NCBI RefSeq assembly: GCF_003286085.1
Contig: NW_020825288.1
Span: 1,612,001-1,676,000 of the forward strand
DNA from: Drosophila persimilis
Taxonomy: Eukaryota > Arthropoda > Insecta > Diptera > Drosophilidae
Length of the DNA stretch: 64,000 nucleotides
Direction of reading: 5' to 3'
Shown here: in pieces, positions 11,236 through 23,209 of the stretch
How the letters are laid out: each line of letters begins with the position of its first letter
Position numbering within the stretch: position 1 is the first letter of the stretch
Translations under genes and position numbers: made by a program
Notes under the pieces: model-generated
Database searches by the model: none
What the model was told of the DNA's origin: nothing
Seen by the model: only the letters and a program-made list of their open reading frames with translations

Positions 11236-12610
11236 TTACGGACGGGTAACATGACCCAGAAAGAAGATACTCTGCTCGTCCTTGATGGCGAATAAAAAGG
11301 GATGATCGACGATGAATGGTATGGTCTGCCCTTTGTGGCCTGAATATGGCACAGCAACCAAATCTGCGATCAAAGTAAGGTAATCACTAAAGTTACTACA
11401 ATCGTTGCTGCGATTGACTTACATGTGGAAGCAGCGGCCGTGGTTCCGTTCTCGTTTACATCCATGAAGGCCTTGTGCTTCACCTCGGAGATCTTTATGT
11501 CACGGCCCTTGGCAAGGCTACTAAAGTCGGCATTGTGACCGAACATGGTCTTTATACCCAGCTGAAAGAATTACCGGTGGGTTAGTGCTCAGCCGTCCAG
11601 CTGCTCGTCAATCGCATAGTCACCTCCTGTAGGACAGGCTTCAGGGAGACTTCAAACTCTAGTTTAAATTTGGGCATCTGGAGCCGCACGTGCTTCTCTC
11701 TCATTTGCGAACTTATCTCGTTCAGGTCCAAAACACTAATCTTCTCCTCGAGTGCATACAGTCCCTGCTCCTCTAAAGGCAGAATGATCAGCAAAACAAT
11801 GTCCGTTCCTTTGTAACGCATTTCCAAAGCCGTGGCCTTCAGGGAGGGCAACTCGGCGTGTCTAAAAAACTGCCACTGAAACATAAAGGACGTTTTGACT
11901 TTTTCCCCAAATCGCGTCGTAAAGTCGTGCGTCGCCGTCATGGTCTCAGAGAAAGGACTTTCCCATTTGCCTTTGAAGTAGATTGCATTAATCAGGACGG
12001 CGGCAGTCTCAGAGCTGAGGGAGTCGGCGCTGATGAGGTCTTTGATTTGGTCATGGGTCTTCGTCTCGACCCAGGAATTGATTTGCTGGGACACTTTAAA
12101 GTTGTCTGCGAAGTTCACATTCTCGGCTGATGCGTTGAAGTATTTACCGGCCAACTCTTGATAGGCCTGAATAAGTCTGTACCGCTCGGCCACGTAGATA
12201 CGGTTGGCATAGCTGAACTGAGCGTCATCTTCAGACTGATTTTCTTCTTGGGCCAAAAGATGAGCGAATCGTTGGGCCACGTCATTCTTGTCGGATCCTT
12301 CCAGTGAGAGGGTCTGCTTTAGCTCCTCTCCAGTAACTCCTTCGGCGCCTAGGTAGGCCAAAGCAAGGGCTGTCCTGATTGACGATGGCGAGAATACGAT
12401 ATTCGGTCTACTCTTGTCCCTGGCCAGCGCTCTGAGTAGCTCTAATGCAAACTTGGTGTCGCCTGTGGATGTGTCGGTCTGGACTATCGTGAGAAGAGAG
12501 CCCAAGAGAAGCAAAAGTGACAGCGCGGTCATGGAGCCTGGGGAACGACACAGAACAGAGGAATAGTTGGAGCTATGGCCAGAGCTACGCTGGTGTGTCC
12601 TACCCATCAT
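11236..12610 (-). CDS. Secreted serpin 3 of the cluster, predicted P1 Tyr
   Basis: Four coding exons: 12610-12604, 12537-11624, 11561-11423 and 11363-11236, phases 1, 0 and 1, giving 395 residues. The start is MMG, joined to [20 protein letters not shown], a signal peptide. Landmarks are [33 protein letters not shown] and [17 protein letters not shown], ending FLGHVTRP. The loop runs from [10 protein letters not shown] through YLVAVPY/SGHKGQT. Counting 17 residues from the hinge Glu puts Tyr at P1 and Ser at P1', predicting chymotrypsin-like targets. The body is nearly the same as serpin 2, yet the last exon differs fully between the hinge and the PFIVDHP strand. A KYFNAS glycosylation site is present. 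Polyadenylation signal at 11197-11202. The frame is intact throughout. Confidence 0.87.
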
Positions 12611-12619
12611 GATGGAGAT

Positions 12620-12655
12620 GAATGAATTAGCCGAGTTTACTGCCTTTCTTTTATA
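12620..12655 (-). promoter_or_regulatory. TATA plus Inr promoter of serpin 3
   Basis: TATAAAAG starts at 12655 and TCATTC has its A at 12623, 32 bases downstream, the same layout as serpin 2. Upstream sequence from 12665 on is shared with serpin 2. Confidence 0.65.
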
Positions 12656-13263
12656 CCCGCAGAATTGTAATTTGATCGTGTTCTGTGACGAGAGGGGCTT
12701 CAAGAATGCTTCAAATCTGTAAGATCTTCTGACTATAATTCTCTCTTAGTCTGAACCTTTATTTTGTACACTTTAGCACAGATCAATATATAGATATTAG
12801 ATATTTCCAACGCAGAGAAGGAATCAATCCTGTCCTAGCCTGTTTGTTTGCTATCTCGTACATCTTTTGAAGCTATCTTGCGGAAGCTCTTTGCAGAGTC
12901 CTCGCATTGTTGCATGCAGCGTTATGGAACCGAAACTAATCAGAATCTTTACGCCGGTTGACATTTATTTGTTGGTTGCGCAAGCAGTCGCCTGTATGTA
13001 GCGCACTGCTTTAATGAGTACAATCAATTTGCACATCAATCAACGAGGTTTTTAGAGCGAGAGAGCGATGGTTAGAGATTATAGGGAGAGGTGGAGAGAC
13101 AGGAGGAGGGCCTAAAATTCACTTTTGGACTGACGCCCGCGCAAATCTGTCATCAATCAGCGTCAGGCGAATGCTGCTTATCATATTGCCAGTAGACGAA
13201 ACGCCTGCCACTGCATCAAATTGATATTTGCCAATACTTTTTTTGTTGTTGCTGGTGCTGTTG

Positions 13264-13461
13264 CTATTGCTGTTGCTGTTGCTGTTGCTGCTGCTCCTCC
13301 TCCTCCTCCTCCGCTGGATGCTCCTGCGTCTGGTGTGGATGCTCCGGATATTGTTGCTGCTGCTGCCGTTGGTCGTTGCCGCTGTGATAAATGTCATCTG
13401 ACATGACAAAATATGCTCTCTGCGGCTGCACAGAGACGTGACAAATGTCGGCAGGGAGCAT
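13264..13461 (-). CDS. Gln/Glu-rich small open frame, doubtful
   Basis: A 65-codon ATG frame with a plain first half (MLPADICHVSVQPQRAYFVM) and a second half of Gln and Glu runs made by CAG/GAG repeats. An internal ATG begins MSDDIYHSGND. No signal peptide, domain or splice partner was found. The opposite strand is also open because of the repeat. It may be an exon of an unseen gene or only a microsatellite in a chance frame. Confidence 0.15.
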   Translation of the reverse strand: MLPADICHVSVQPQRAYFVMSDDIYHSGNDQRQQQQQYPEHPHQTQEHPAEEEEEEQQQQQQQQQ

Positions 13462-15908
13462 GAAATGCTGGAAAATTACCCATAAATGGTCGAATAAATT
13501 GAATTAAAAATTCAAAATACATACTCGTATATACATTCGTATGCGTGCATGTGCACTTATCTTACCCACATTTTGTACTTTATCCAGCAGATCTAGCACC
13601 CCCAAAGTAGAGAGCGATGCATTTCCAGCAATCGGATTCGTTGAGTGTATCCGTCTTGAAGGGCCCTACACGACCCTCTCACAGAGACAGCCAGGCAGGT
13701 GATCGTCCTTCGGGGCTGTGCTGCCAAGTGCTTCCCTAAGTAAATCAAATATTTGTCAATATTCTATCTCCGTTGAGCTGAGCGCTTCCAGTTAATATTT
13801 GCTCTGCTGAAGACCCAATTCCATCCAAAGCGCAACTATCAACGAAGCTGAAGGACAACTTTAATGCACACAGCTCTGCCATTAAGAGAGGCTCCTGGAG
13901 CCTGGAGCTGTGGAATGTGGATACTGTGTACAGAGTAGAGGGGAGGAGGCCCTTGGGGGGAATCTTGTTAGGCTCTTGAGCCACTTGCAGCTGCTACTTT
14001 GGCAGCTTCTTTGCCACGATACGATGTCCTATACCCATCTACGGGTACTGGTATGGGTATCTACCAGCTTGTTTTCAATTATCAGACATTACACTTAGAT
14101 ACACACATGGATACACATCACATGGCCGCCTTCCTCCCCACCCCTGACAGATTGTATGTGTGAACGAACACTGAGGAAACTTTTTATGAACACGTCTGCA
14201 TTTTACATTCATAGATAGAAGGAGAAAGCTATGTGTGTGTGTGTGTGCTCGTATAACTCGAATAAGAATCTCCCACACACATCCACTCACATGGCTGATT
14301 AGCAATGGCACAATTAACCCCCTGAGGCCTACACAATGTGGGGAAGGAAATTGAAATCACCTTTTCACATCCTCCCTCTTTGCTGTCCGTAGCGAACAAT
14401 GACTTGGCAAGTTTTAATTAACCCATTGTGTCGCTCTTCCTGCTTCGTGGCAACAATTATCATACGTATGCACAATACAACATATCATGTATGTATATAC
14501 CCAATAAGCTCGACAAAATGTCGCTGACAGTCAGCAGTTTTTAATTAATTTTTACGCTTCGTTCGGGGTGTTTCAATGGCAACATAAATTCCAGATTAAA
14601 AATAGCCGCGATTTGTGGAATTCCTTGTGGTTGCCTTTGATTTTAGACGAGAGCCTTGGTAATTCGCTGAAGTTCGTGGTAAAAGAACGTTAGCTGTGCG
14701 GCTGGTTTGGTAATACATGGCGCTGTCTGCCTGCACACTTTTGATCTTCTGCTATGCTCAATAGAGTTACTCTTCCAGATTAAGTCTTTAATTGCACAAA
14801 AAGAAAAAAAAAACTTAAAGATAATTCATTTCAAAGAGTCTGATGATTTTCCCGGAATAGAGAGAGTATCCACGTTATCAATTTAATTCCTGGAACAGAC
14901 AGACAAGAGCTCTTCCCTCGCTTGTGGGTGTTTAAGCCGAATTTGGTGGGCGAATTCCTTCTCATCTTTTATAGTTTTTCCTAAAGTTTTTTTTTGTTTT
15001 TTTGCTCTACAAAGTTTTTGTAATGTGTGAAATTTTGTGCCTGCCGCAATTCTCCTTCTGGTTCTCGCTTGAGGCGCCTCGAAAGTCTTTTGTCTGCGGT
15101 TTCTGGCAATGTGTGTGTGTGTGTGCTGAGGTTGGGGCGGCGTGGAGCGTCTTAATTAGCTAATGGCTGCCTTGCTACTCGTCCTTGCAAGGCACGAAAA
15201 AGAGCTTAGACTGCTTTCCAGCTCAAACTCAATTTGCCACGTAACAAACTGCCCTGATTGGCATGCAAAAAAAAAAGACAGAAGGTGGCTGCCAACCAGA
15301 GTCGCCTTCACCTTCGCCATTGCCTTTCGTCTTTTCTGTGCATTTTATTAGTAATGCAGCCGGGCGGGCGGCCAGCGCTTCCTTTTCTTTTGTCAGGCCT
15401 TAATGCATTTTCAGGGGATTTGGCCAGAACGAAACTTTAATACTGATCAGCCTCTTCTAGTGCAGCACTAATTTCAATTCGATGCAATTTGTGGCACGTC
15501 CAAGGTCGGGTTCATGTCCTTTTCCCTTACCCAAGATCCTCTGGAAACATCTGCTAAAGTACACTTAATGGTTTATGTAAATTCCGGCTCCTCCTGCTCC
15601 GACTGGCCCCTGAAAGCGACTTTTAATATGTAGCCACATAAACATTTCGCTGCTCTGTGGTTTTTCGTCTATACATATATACGTATTCGTATCTGTTGGC
15701 TTTTATGTAAATGGCTGGCTGGCCAACAGTGCGTATGATGTACACATAAAATGTTTACGAGTGCCGTAATAAAATCAAATCAAAATTTAATGCTTATACA
15801 AGACAGGAGTGGGGTGGCGCCGGATGGAGTGGAGTGCAGGGATCTGTTGGTCAGCAAGAGGAGAGCCTTTTATGCCTTTGCATCCATCAAAATGTCAAAT
15901 GAGCTGTC

Positions 15909-15931
15909 CACACACACACACACACACACAC
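15909..15931. repeat. CA microsatellite
   Basis: About eleven CA units in a row. Confidence 0.9.
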
Positions 15932-16721
15932 TCACAGCACTGAGGGTTGGATATGGCTGACCATATGGATATATCCTGACCAACCGTCCCATCCCTCAAA
16001 CACAACGTACCTTTGTTTGCATGCCAGCCCCGCCCCTCCACAGGAGCATCAATCAGGCTGCAGTCGGGAAATGAGTCCATCCAGGATCCAGGATTTACGC
16101 CTGGCGCCTGGGAAGAGTTTCACCTAATCCATTTTACGTGCCTGCTATGAATATCCCAGGGCCACGTCTCGACTCCACTTCATTTACCGCTCTGGTCGAG
16201 CATAAGAAATGAATTTACTTATCTGTAAGGGAAAATTCGTGTTTTCTGTCCCGACATCCCCCATCCACCACCTCCCATTTCCCATCCCTCATTCATCTTC
16301 CGATGGTGATTTCCTCTTCCGGCAAAAGTCATCATCAAAAATCCCAAAAATCTACAATTCTCTTTTACTTAATCTATGTAAATGGAAGAGGACTTAGAAG
16401 GTATGCTGCAAGCCAAAGCTCGACTCAATTATCACACACAATTTAAATATAAAACAACAACCCATTAAACTGACTGGCTGATGAAAAGCTTACGAAAATT
16501 AAAGTTCCAAAACGGCCAAGGTTTTACTAAATACTGTCACTTGGCCTAAAGCGGCTTACGAGCTGTTTGTTATTTAATGTTCAATGTTCAATGTTTTAAG
16601 TCTTAAAAGCTAGCAGCTTCCAGTGTGTGAAATGGCTAAATAAATTTTATGCTGCTATTGCATTTGTCCTTGCTCTAATAATTTAAAAATTCTAGTGAAA
16701 CCTTTAACAATATCTTTTTAG

Positions 16722-17013
16722 TATAATGACGTGAAAAGTAGCGTAGCAGTAGTAGAAAGTAGTTCATGGGAACAGCTGAAATATAGGAAAAATATGCATC
16801 TATCGACACTAAACGCATTTCTTCGTGGGATGCCTACGTCTCGATCCGCCCTACTACAGACACTGATTAATCTGGCCCTGATGCCAAGCAATTTGGATCA
16901 GAATATCGATATAGGCACGCAAAATGTTCTTAAATTTCATACCCGAATGCGACCAGCATCTTGAAATAATCGCAAGAATGTATAGAATTTACCCGAGGCT
17001 GCTTCAAGGTTAA
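16722..17013 (+). pseudogene. Possible coding remnant with one frame switch
   Basis: After a TATCTTTTTAG acceptor-like sequence, a frame without an ATG at its front reads YNDVKSSVAVVESSSWEQLK, then LSTLNAFLRGMPTSRSALLQ, and closes at 16964. A second frame from about 16914 reads MFLNFIPECDQHLEIIARMY, then RIYPRLLQG, and stops at 17011-17013. Both pieces have the residue mix of a real protein, and a small indel near 16900-16920 would explain the switch. I do not recognise the family. Chance cannot be excluded. Confidence 0.22.
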
Positions 17014-17300
17014 TGTTGAACTTTTGCGGCGGAAATAATTTAGCAGAACGCTCCAAACATGGCCTTGAGGCGGGGTCGGACGCAAAAGTTGTTCGCTCCT
17101 CAAGAGCCTCACGAGCGCGGTGATTTCAGTCGCAGGCAGTGCCCGGCCGCCCGCCCACTTCGTTCGCTCATCGCCAAGTCAATCAAGTTTTAATGATGCC
17201 ACAATAGACCCTCCCGCTGAATAATTTACGAAATGTCCACGGGGCATTATTCTCGGGGTGTTGTATTTGTCCGTCTTACACCCTGACTCTCACTCTTTGT

Positions 17301-17325
17301 CTGTGTGTGTGTGTGTGTGTGTGTG
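17301..17325. repeat. TG microsatellite
   Basis: About twelve TG units. Confidence 0.9.
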
Positions 17326-18193
17326 GGTGGTGTAGATTGTTGCATACTTATGGGCTGGCTGGAATCTGAAATTTTAATTGTTGGCCATTTTCCTTAAGTG
17401 TCGGGCAATAATTTGAAATAACTCATGCGATTCCTAACGAGGGAAACGAGATTGCAGTAGGGTTTTCGATTTACACAGTTTTATTTATTGAAAAATACGT
17501 TTTCGGCTTCATTTCTTTGTCGTAAATAGGTTTGCATTTTGGGGACTTTTTTCTGGGTGTTTAGACATATGCATTTTATGATATGGTTTCCAATTATGGA
17601 TTTTCGTATTCGACTAGCTCATTACACGAGTACTCGTACACACACAAAGATATACCCAAATACATATACATATATACTATTAGATACTATATACTATAGC
17701 TTGGTTTTTAGACCCTGTCTAAGGGTCTCGTAGTTGAACTCTAAAAATACAATATGCTCTCTCGTGAGTTTGCTTCAATGTTTTTTGGTTTTCATTTAGC
17801 GACAACACAGTCTAAAAGTAATTTTTGTTTGTTTGTTTTCTTTGGGTTTTTGCCAACATTTCTCATTGTTTCGCCAGATTGGGGTTTAATTCATTTTCAT
17901 TAGGGCGACAGCGGTCCGCCCCAGCGTCCATCTTCATTATCCAAGAGGGCCAGAGCCAAAGCCAGAGCCAGCCGATTGTCCATCCATTCTGGTGGCGCCG
18001 CTGGACTCCACCGTAAGCCTCTCCGCCTACGTAGCATTGGGGCCCGGCCCCATCCGGAGGAGACTAATTCAAATTTAGTTTACCTCAGTCAATGCCACTG
18101 TCTGCCCTCCAGCCTCCAGCCTCCCACCACATCACAGTCGCCTCCTCGGGGGCCTAGCTGCTGGCTGCTTTCTGCTTTCCGCCGTGGCACGCC

Positions 18194-21100
18194 TTACAAC
18201 AGCCTCTCCAGATCCTCGCTCTCCGCATCGCTGATGAAGGAGTCGGTGTCTGTGAAGTAATCATCGTCACATCGATTGCGTCGACAGCAGACGCGGCGAC
18301 CCATCTCCTCATCGCTCCAGTGCTCGAATTCCTCCTTGTGGTGCTCCAGCAGCATTAGCGAGGGAAACAAACTATCGCAGCCACTGCAGCTGTCGAGTGG
18401 AGGAGATACAAACAATTGCCGGGGAAAACAAGAGAAGGAAAAGTGAAAAGTGAGGGCGTCCGCTGGCTTAATTAAGTGCATATTCCCTTACCCAAAGTGT
18501 CGCTTCTTCTGTTGGTGCGAAGCCAGCTGACGGTGGCAATGGAAAGCCCGGTCGCACACGTTGCAGGTAAGCGACTCATCTGAAAGTGGAAGGGATTGAC
18601 TCTCTCGGCGCTGTACCTCTGGCTCATCAGTTAGCCATTATGCCACATGGACACAGCACTCACCGTAGTCATCATCATCGTCAGCCATGGCCAGGGCATG
18701 CAGTCGACTTATTGTGTTTTCGTTAATCTCCTTCGATGTGGAAGGGGCCCCAGCAGCAGCAGCAGCAGCAGCCAGCTCCTTTGATGTCTTGCCTTTGGCC
18801 TGGCACAGACCCAGCTCGCACAGGGCACTCTCCACCACAAAGTTGCCCTGACAATCGGCGTCCGTGCAGGCTGAAAGCGACAGGTTGCCATTCCCATTTC
18901 CACACCCATTCGCGTGGCCATTCCCGTTGACATTGACGTTGGCATTGGCTTCACCTGGTGGCTCTCCATTGCCGTTGTTGGCATGGCTGCTGCAGCCAGC
19001 ATTGGAGTTTGCTCCGAGCATTTCAAAGTCGTCTAGCTCATCGAACGGATCATCGATTTTGTGGCCCAGTGACACGACATCGTCGGCCTCGGCACTGAGT
19101 CGTCCGTATGCCTTCCGTGGGGGACGCTTTACGTATTTGTCTGACATAGAATGAGGGTAGGAAATTCATGAAGGATATTGATAAAACTTGCCGTGTCTCC
19201 GTTTAAATGGTTTTCACTTTTTTTGCACCATTTTCTTTGTCTTTCCCACAGATTGGGAATTGAGAAATGCTGCTCCTCAATGCAGCACACAATTTATGCA
19301 GGGAGGCCTTTGTTTCGCTTTCGCTTGTCACTGAGGCAAAACTTTTCCTCTTTTTCCCCATTCATTCTCTGTCATTCTCTGCCTCTGTCCTCGAAAGCCG
19401 CGAAGTGATAAAATGGGATTTATTGAGGGTATTGTGTTTGTGTCTGATTGGAGGGGAAAGAGTACCATAAATAGTTTTCTGGCTCTACGCTCTACGCTAT
19501 AAACCTTTTATTTACGGCCCAAAAATGAATGGAACGAGTATGTTGGATTTTTTATGACCAGTTGGTCATTCGAGGTCTCATTAGCAGCTCATTATGTGGG
19601 CTTGACTCACTGCTGCCTGGAATTGCAATCGGGTCCACCAGTGCGTATACGTGACGACACGAAATTGCCATTTCTGGATTAAACGCCTTTAAATGTTTAA
19701 GTAAACAAAAGTACAACGTTCTTACATGGTTGTAGTAAATCGACTTCGAATGAGAAACCGAACGAATATCAACTCCACAGCGAATCCTCCTTCATAAAAT
19801 ATCGCTTAGTGGTTGTCCTCTTGTCGTCTGTTCCATTTGTGGTTTCTCCGACCAAAAAGCGAACACGAAAATATGAAAAGTGTGACTGAAAGAAACCCAA
19901 ACAAACTCCAAAACCCATGTACAGCGTATGCCAGTGGTGGGGCAGCAGAGGAAGGGACGGAGCGATGGCGTTGAGTGAAACTCAATTTTATCGCCAAATT
20001 GTGCACCATCAGAGTTGGGGCGCTAAATGCGTATGCTGCAGACCGACCTTAAGAGCAGTGTTTACCGCGCGGACTGACTGGTCTGGGACGGGGAGTGTGT
20101 GTTTGCGATTCAAATTTATGGCACAAAATGCGAGTTCCGTTCGGAAGAGAACGCCTTAAAGTTTAGCAAGAACATCCAGAGAGACTGTAATCTCGCCGAG
20201 ATAAAAGTTTCTCTCGATTCTACTTTAGAATTACAGCACAAATTATTACAAATGATGCCGCCCGGCGGCAACAAAGTATAAATCATGGCACAAACAACAG
20301 AACAGACAGGGGCCAGCGTTATTAATACGCCAGATAAATGCCTAATAATTCTTCTCCTGCTGAGACTGAGACCCAAGACATTCTTCCCAGAGAACGAGAA
20401 AATGCCAACCATAATTTATGATATGTTTTGTTGTTGTTGTTGTTGTTGTTGCTATCATTTCGGTTGTCTGGGAGAGCAGCTACCAGAACTAATGATGCCT
20501 GCAGCCAAAGAGAGAGCCAATGAACAAGGAAAGCCAAAACAGCGAGACCTTCCAGAGCCTAGAGGTTGAGATACTATGGCAGATCTAGTCTGCTTCGAGT
20601 GTGAAGCCGGGAAAATATGTTATTCTCTCTGCTACACGGCTCAAAATCGTAATACCCTCTGGCATAAAGAGTATAAAATTACAGAAAAAAACGCTGGAAC
20701 CTCAGCTAATTGGCTACACATTGGCTACGCACACACACACACACAGAGAGATGCTAATTGCCGTTGCTTGTTTTACAATTTACTCGCCTCTCCCCTCGCA
20801 ACTGTTTTCGCAAATTGAATGCACAAACGCATTATTATCAATGACAAATGGCTGTCATAATTATCGGTTAATGCTGCTGCCATATGTTGTCCCAGCATTT
20901 GCATAACTGATATGTACATCAATCCCTCTCTTTCACTCACCCACACCCACATCGACATCAACACCCCTGCCTCTTTCCGCTCATTATGTGAGGATGTGTG
21001 AGGACAATACATATGTTGACAAAAGCTTAAGGGCGTCTGCCGCCCTGCTCGTACATGTTGTTGTTGGTATTTGTTCAAGTTGGTAAATTACATTTTTTAT

Positions 21101-22857
21101 GATTAAATTTCACGTTTGCCGAAAGCGTTCGAAAAAAATAACAAATTGCCCATTGCAATTAATGGCGCAAAATGTTGGCGAATTTGTAGAGTGAATAATG
21201 GCAATTCGCAATATTTGCAATATTTGCAACATGCGGAAAGGTTAACAATTATTGGCAAAGAAATTTTTAATTAAATGTTGATTTAATGGGAAATCACCGA
21301 TTTTTCGTGATAGCGGAAACTGTTTGAGGCAAAAACATTCAAGGAGGGATGGTGGATTATTTCATCGTATGGAAGACGTGAGTGTCTGACAGCAAAGTAC
21401 AGTAAATCATACTCGCAACAGCCTGTGAGGGATATGCTTTTCGCATATGGTGTCTTTGAGGAGGATTTCGACTGGGTTTTGCAGCAAAGCATTTAAGCCC
21501 CAGGGTTTCAGAGGCTTCTCTTTAAAGAACCTTGAAACTAAGCACAGAATCAATTGGAAAAGCTAAAACAATTGCAATCAAGTAAAAATTGACATAGCCA
21601 AAGCTTTGGAAAACAGATTGCCTGCCAAGAAAAATGAGTGTTAGTGAAAGTAATTTAAACTGCGGCCGAAACTGTAATTGCCATTTGGCCGTGTTTGCTT
21701 TCAGTTCGTTCCAACTAATTAATATGCACATCCGAGCATGTGTATGTGTATTGGACGGATCTATAAATTGAGAGACTCCCCGGGGGCTATAAGCCGGGGG
21801 ATGGGACACTGCGCAAACAATACAGGAAAAATCGAACAAACCAACAAAAACCAACTAAAAATCTCGATGACTTGCCTCTGGGATGCCGCTTTCTATCTTC
21901 TGGCCATTTCCTGTGCGGGCGTGAGATTTAGCGCCTAGACAAAAGCATCTGGGAACTGGGAACGGGACCGAGGCCTAAATTGTTTTATTTTCCGACAGTC
22001 ACATCCGTGCCACGTTTAGGTCCTGACACGTGCGGAGGCTCATTATTGCGTAGGCTTTCGAGGGGCTCAATGCTATTTGCTTTACTTTGTGCTACACCCA
22101 CTCGCACTTTGTGTTACCCCTAGATATTCTCTGCCAGAGATAAAGATAAACAATATAGCATATGCACGCACATGTAAATATATCCCACAAGTCATTTCGA
22201 GAATTCTAATTATCATGTTCTGATAACGAGTCTGAGTTGGGCTTAGGCACTGAAGTCGGGTCTTAACAGGAACATGATGTGCATTTAAAGCAAAATAATT
22301 CCCCAAGAATTTGAGAGGAATCTAAATCTGAGCTGCAGTCATGTGATTGTACATGAGAATCGTTACAGGAAGGGAAGTTTGCTTCTATTTTAATTAAAGT
22401 TTTCAAGGGGGATGTCTACTTTTCTTTCTCATGGCTTTTGTTTCGGGATGCTCTGGGACTTCCCTACCTCTACCTCTTCTTGTTCTTTTTTACATGCATT
22501 TCCTACTAAGAATAGAAGTCTCTCAAGGAAACTTCCCTTAACAAACCTTTCTTGAGGCTGTCAAAGTATCTGTTAATGCCTTTTATTGATAATCTCTTAT
22601 TCTATTGTATCCATAATTTTCGCTCGCCAAAGTTTGACCCGCAATTATATTAATTACAGACGTAGCCCATAATTGATTAATCGTCCTAATTAATGGCGGA
22701 CTCTGGCCCGAAACTGATTGCTGCTGGCCATCGGCGATTTACCTTGAGTGCTGTTGCTGTGGTTACTTCCATTCGAGTTGTTCTTGGAGAAGCTGCAGTT
22801 GTTGTTGAGGGAATTGAAGAAGTTGGCGGCGCCCGTGCGGCGTAGAATCCAAAACAT
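18194..22857 (-). CDS. C2H2 zinc-finger protein with acidic C-terminus
   Basis: Four coding exons on the minus strand: 22857-22743, 19140-18664, 18579-18492 and 18389-18194, phases 1, 1 and 2, giving 291 residues. Exon 1 reads MFWILRRTGAANFFNSLNNN, then Asn/Ser-rich, and ends ...STQ G/GTAAAT. The acceptor TCTATGTCAG/AC keeps frame into DKYVKRPPRKAYGRL. Next come an acidic patch (DDPFDELDDFEMLG), Asn/Gly repeats and an Ala run. Exon 3 encodes a first finger, CNVCDRAFHCHRQLASH. Exon 4 adds a second, CSGCDSLFPSLMLLEHHKEE, with a widened spacing, then RRNRCDDDYFTDTDSFISDA and ESEDLERLL. Two fingers suggest nucleic-acid or protein binding in the nucleus; no target can be named. A start at the exon-2 ATG (MSDKYVKR) is an alternative. 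I did not recognise the melanogaster name. Confidence 0.8.
19141..22742 (-). other. Large first intron of the zinc-finger gene
   Basis: A 3.6 kb intron. It holds a TTG repeat at 20429-20452, a CA run at about 20729-20745, and a Helitron-like CCCTCTGGCATAAAGAG scrap near 20652. No exon with domain character is seen inside on either strand. It may contain enhancers; nothing specific is visible. Confidence 0.6.
20429..20452. repeat. TTG/CAA trinucleotide repeat
   Basis: Eight TTG units. Confidence 0.9.
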
Positions 22858-23072
22858 TTTTGATTATTTATAGTTTCGTTTACTTTCTGTGATATGTGTG
22901 GCAACGCGGAGAAGTATGCTATGGACAATGCCGCACCGACGGCATTTCCACGCCACGCGGCGGACGCTGATAAGCGAAGTATAGAGACTGTGGAGCCTCG
23001 GACACGATAAGCGACGACTACGACGTGGACGAGGACGAGAACTCACGAGCAGCGATTGCCGAGAGCTGCTGG

Positions 23073-23137
23073 CGACCGTGTTGTGTCGATGTCTTCAGCC
23101 AACTGACGGGAGCCTGCCTCGGGACTCGCATTTTATA
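23073..23137 (-). promoter_or_regulatory. TATA, Inr and DPE promoter of the zinc-finger gene
   Basis: On the minus strand TATAAAA begins at 23137, a TCAGTT initiator has its A at 23104, and GGTCG lies at 23077-23073, exactly +28 to +32 as the DPE consensus (RGWYV) requires. Upstream, about 23140-23205, there are GAGAG/CTCTC runs matching GAGA-factor sites. The leader from 23104 to 22858 is about 247 bases and carries two CGCTTATC (GATA-type) sites. Confidence 0.7.
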
Positions 23138-23209
23138 GCGCTCTCTCTTTCAGCGACAGAGAAAGTGTGTTTCGAGAGAGGGAGAGAGTGAGTGAGAGTT
23201 TTCGGTTTT

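Larger units (their letters stand above)
7185..12945. repeat. Tandem array of three serpin gene units of about 1.9 kb
   Basis: The three start codons lie at 8784, 10700 and 12610, a spacing of about 1.91 kb. Exons, introns and flanks all align by eye. The flank at 8890-9130 matches 12715-12945, including TCCTCGCATTGTTGCATGCA. The downstream flank at 7190-7390 matches 11040-11210, including GATGCTTATGTTGGCTTTTA-like sequence. Genes 2 and 3 are closest to each other. Unequal crossing-over is the simplest source. Confidence 0.85.
12956..18193. other. Intergenic stretch between the serpins and the zinc-finger gene
   Basis: No firm gene. It holds a Gln/Glu-rich open frame on the minus strand near 13.4 kb, a possible coding remnant at 16722-17013, CA repeats at 15909-15931 and TG repeats at 17301-17325, and many AT-rich blocks. 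The zinc-finger gene's 3' end lies to the left of 18194; an ATTAAA signal on the minus strand at about 17884-17889 may serve it. Confidence 0.5.
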
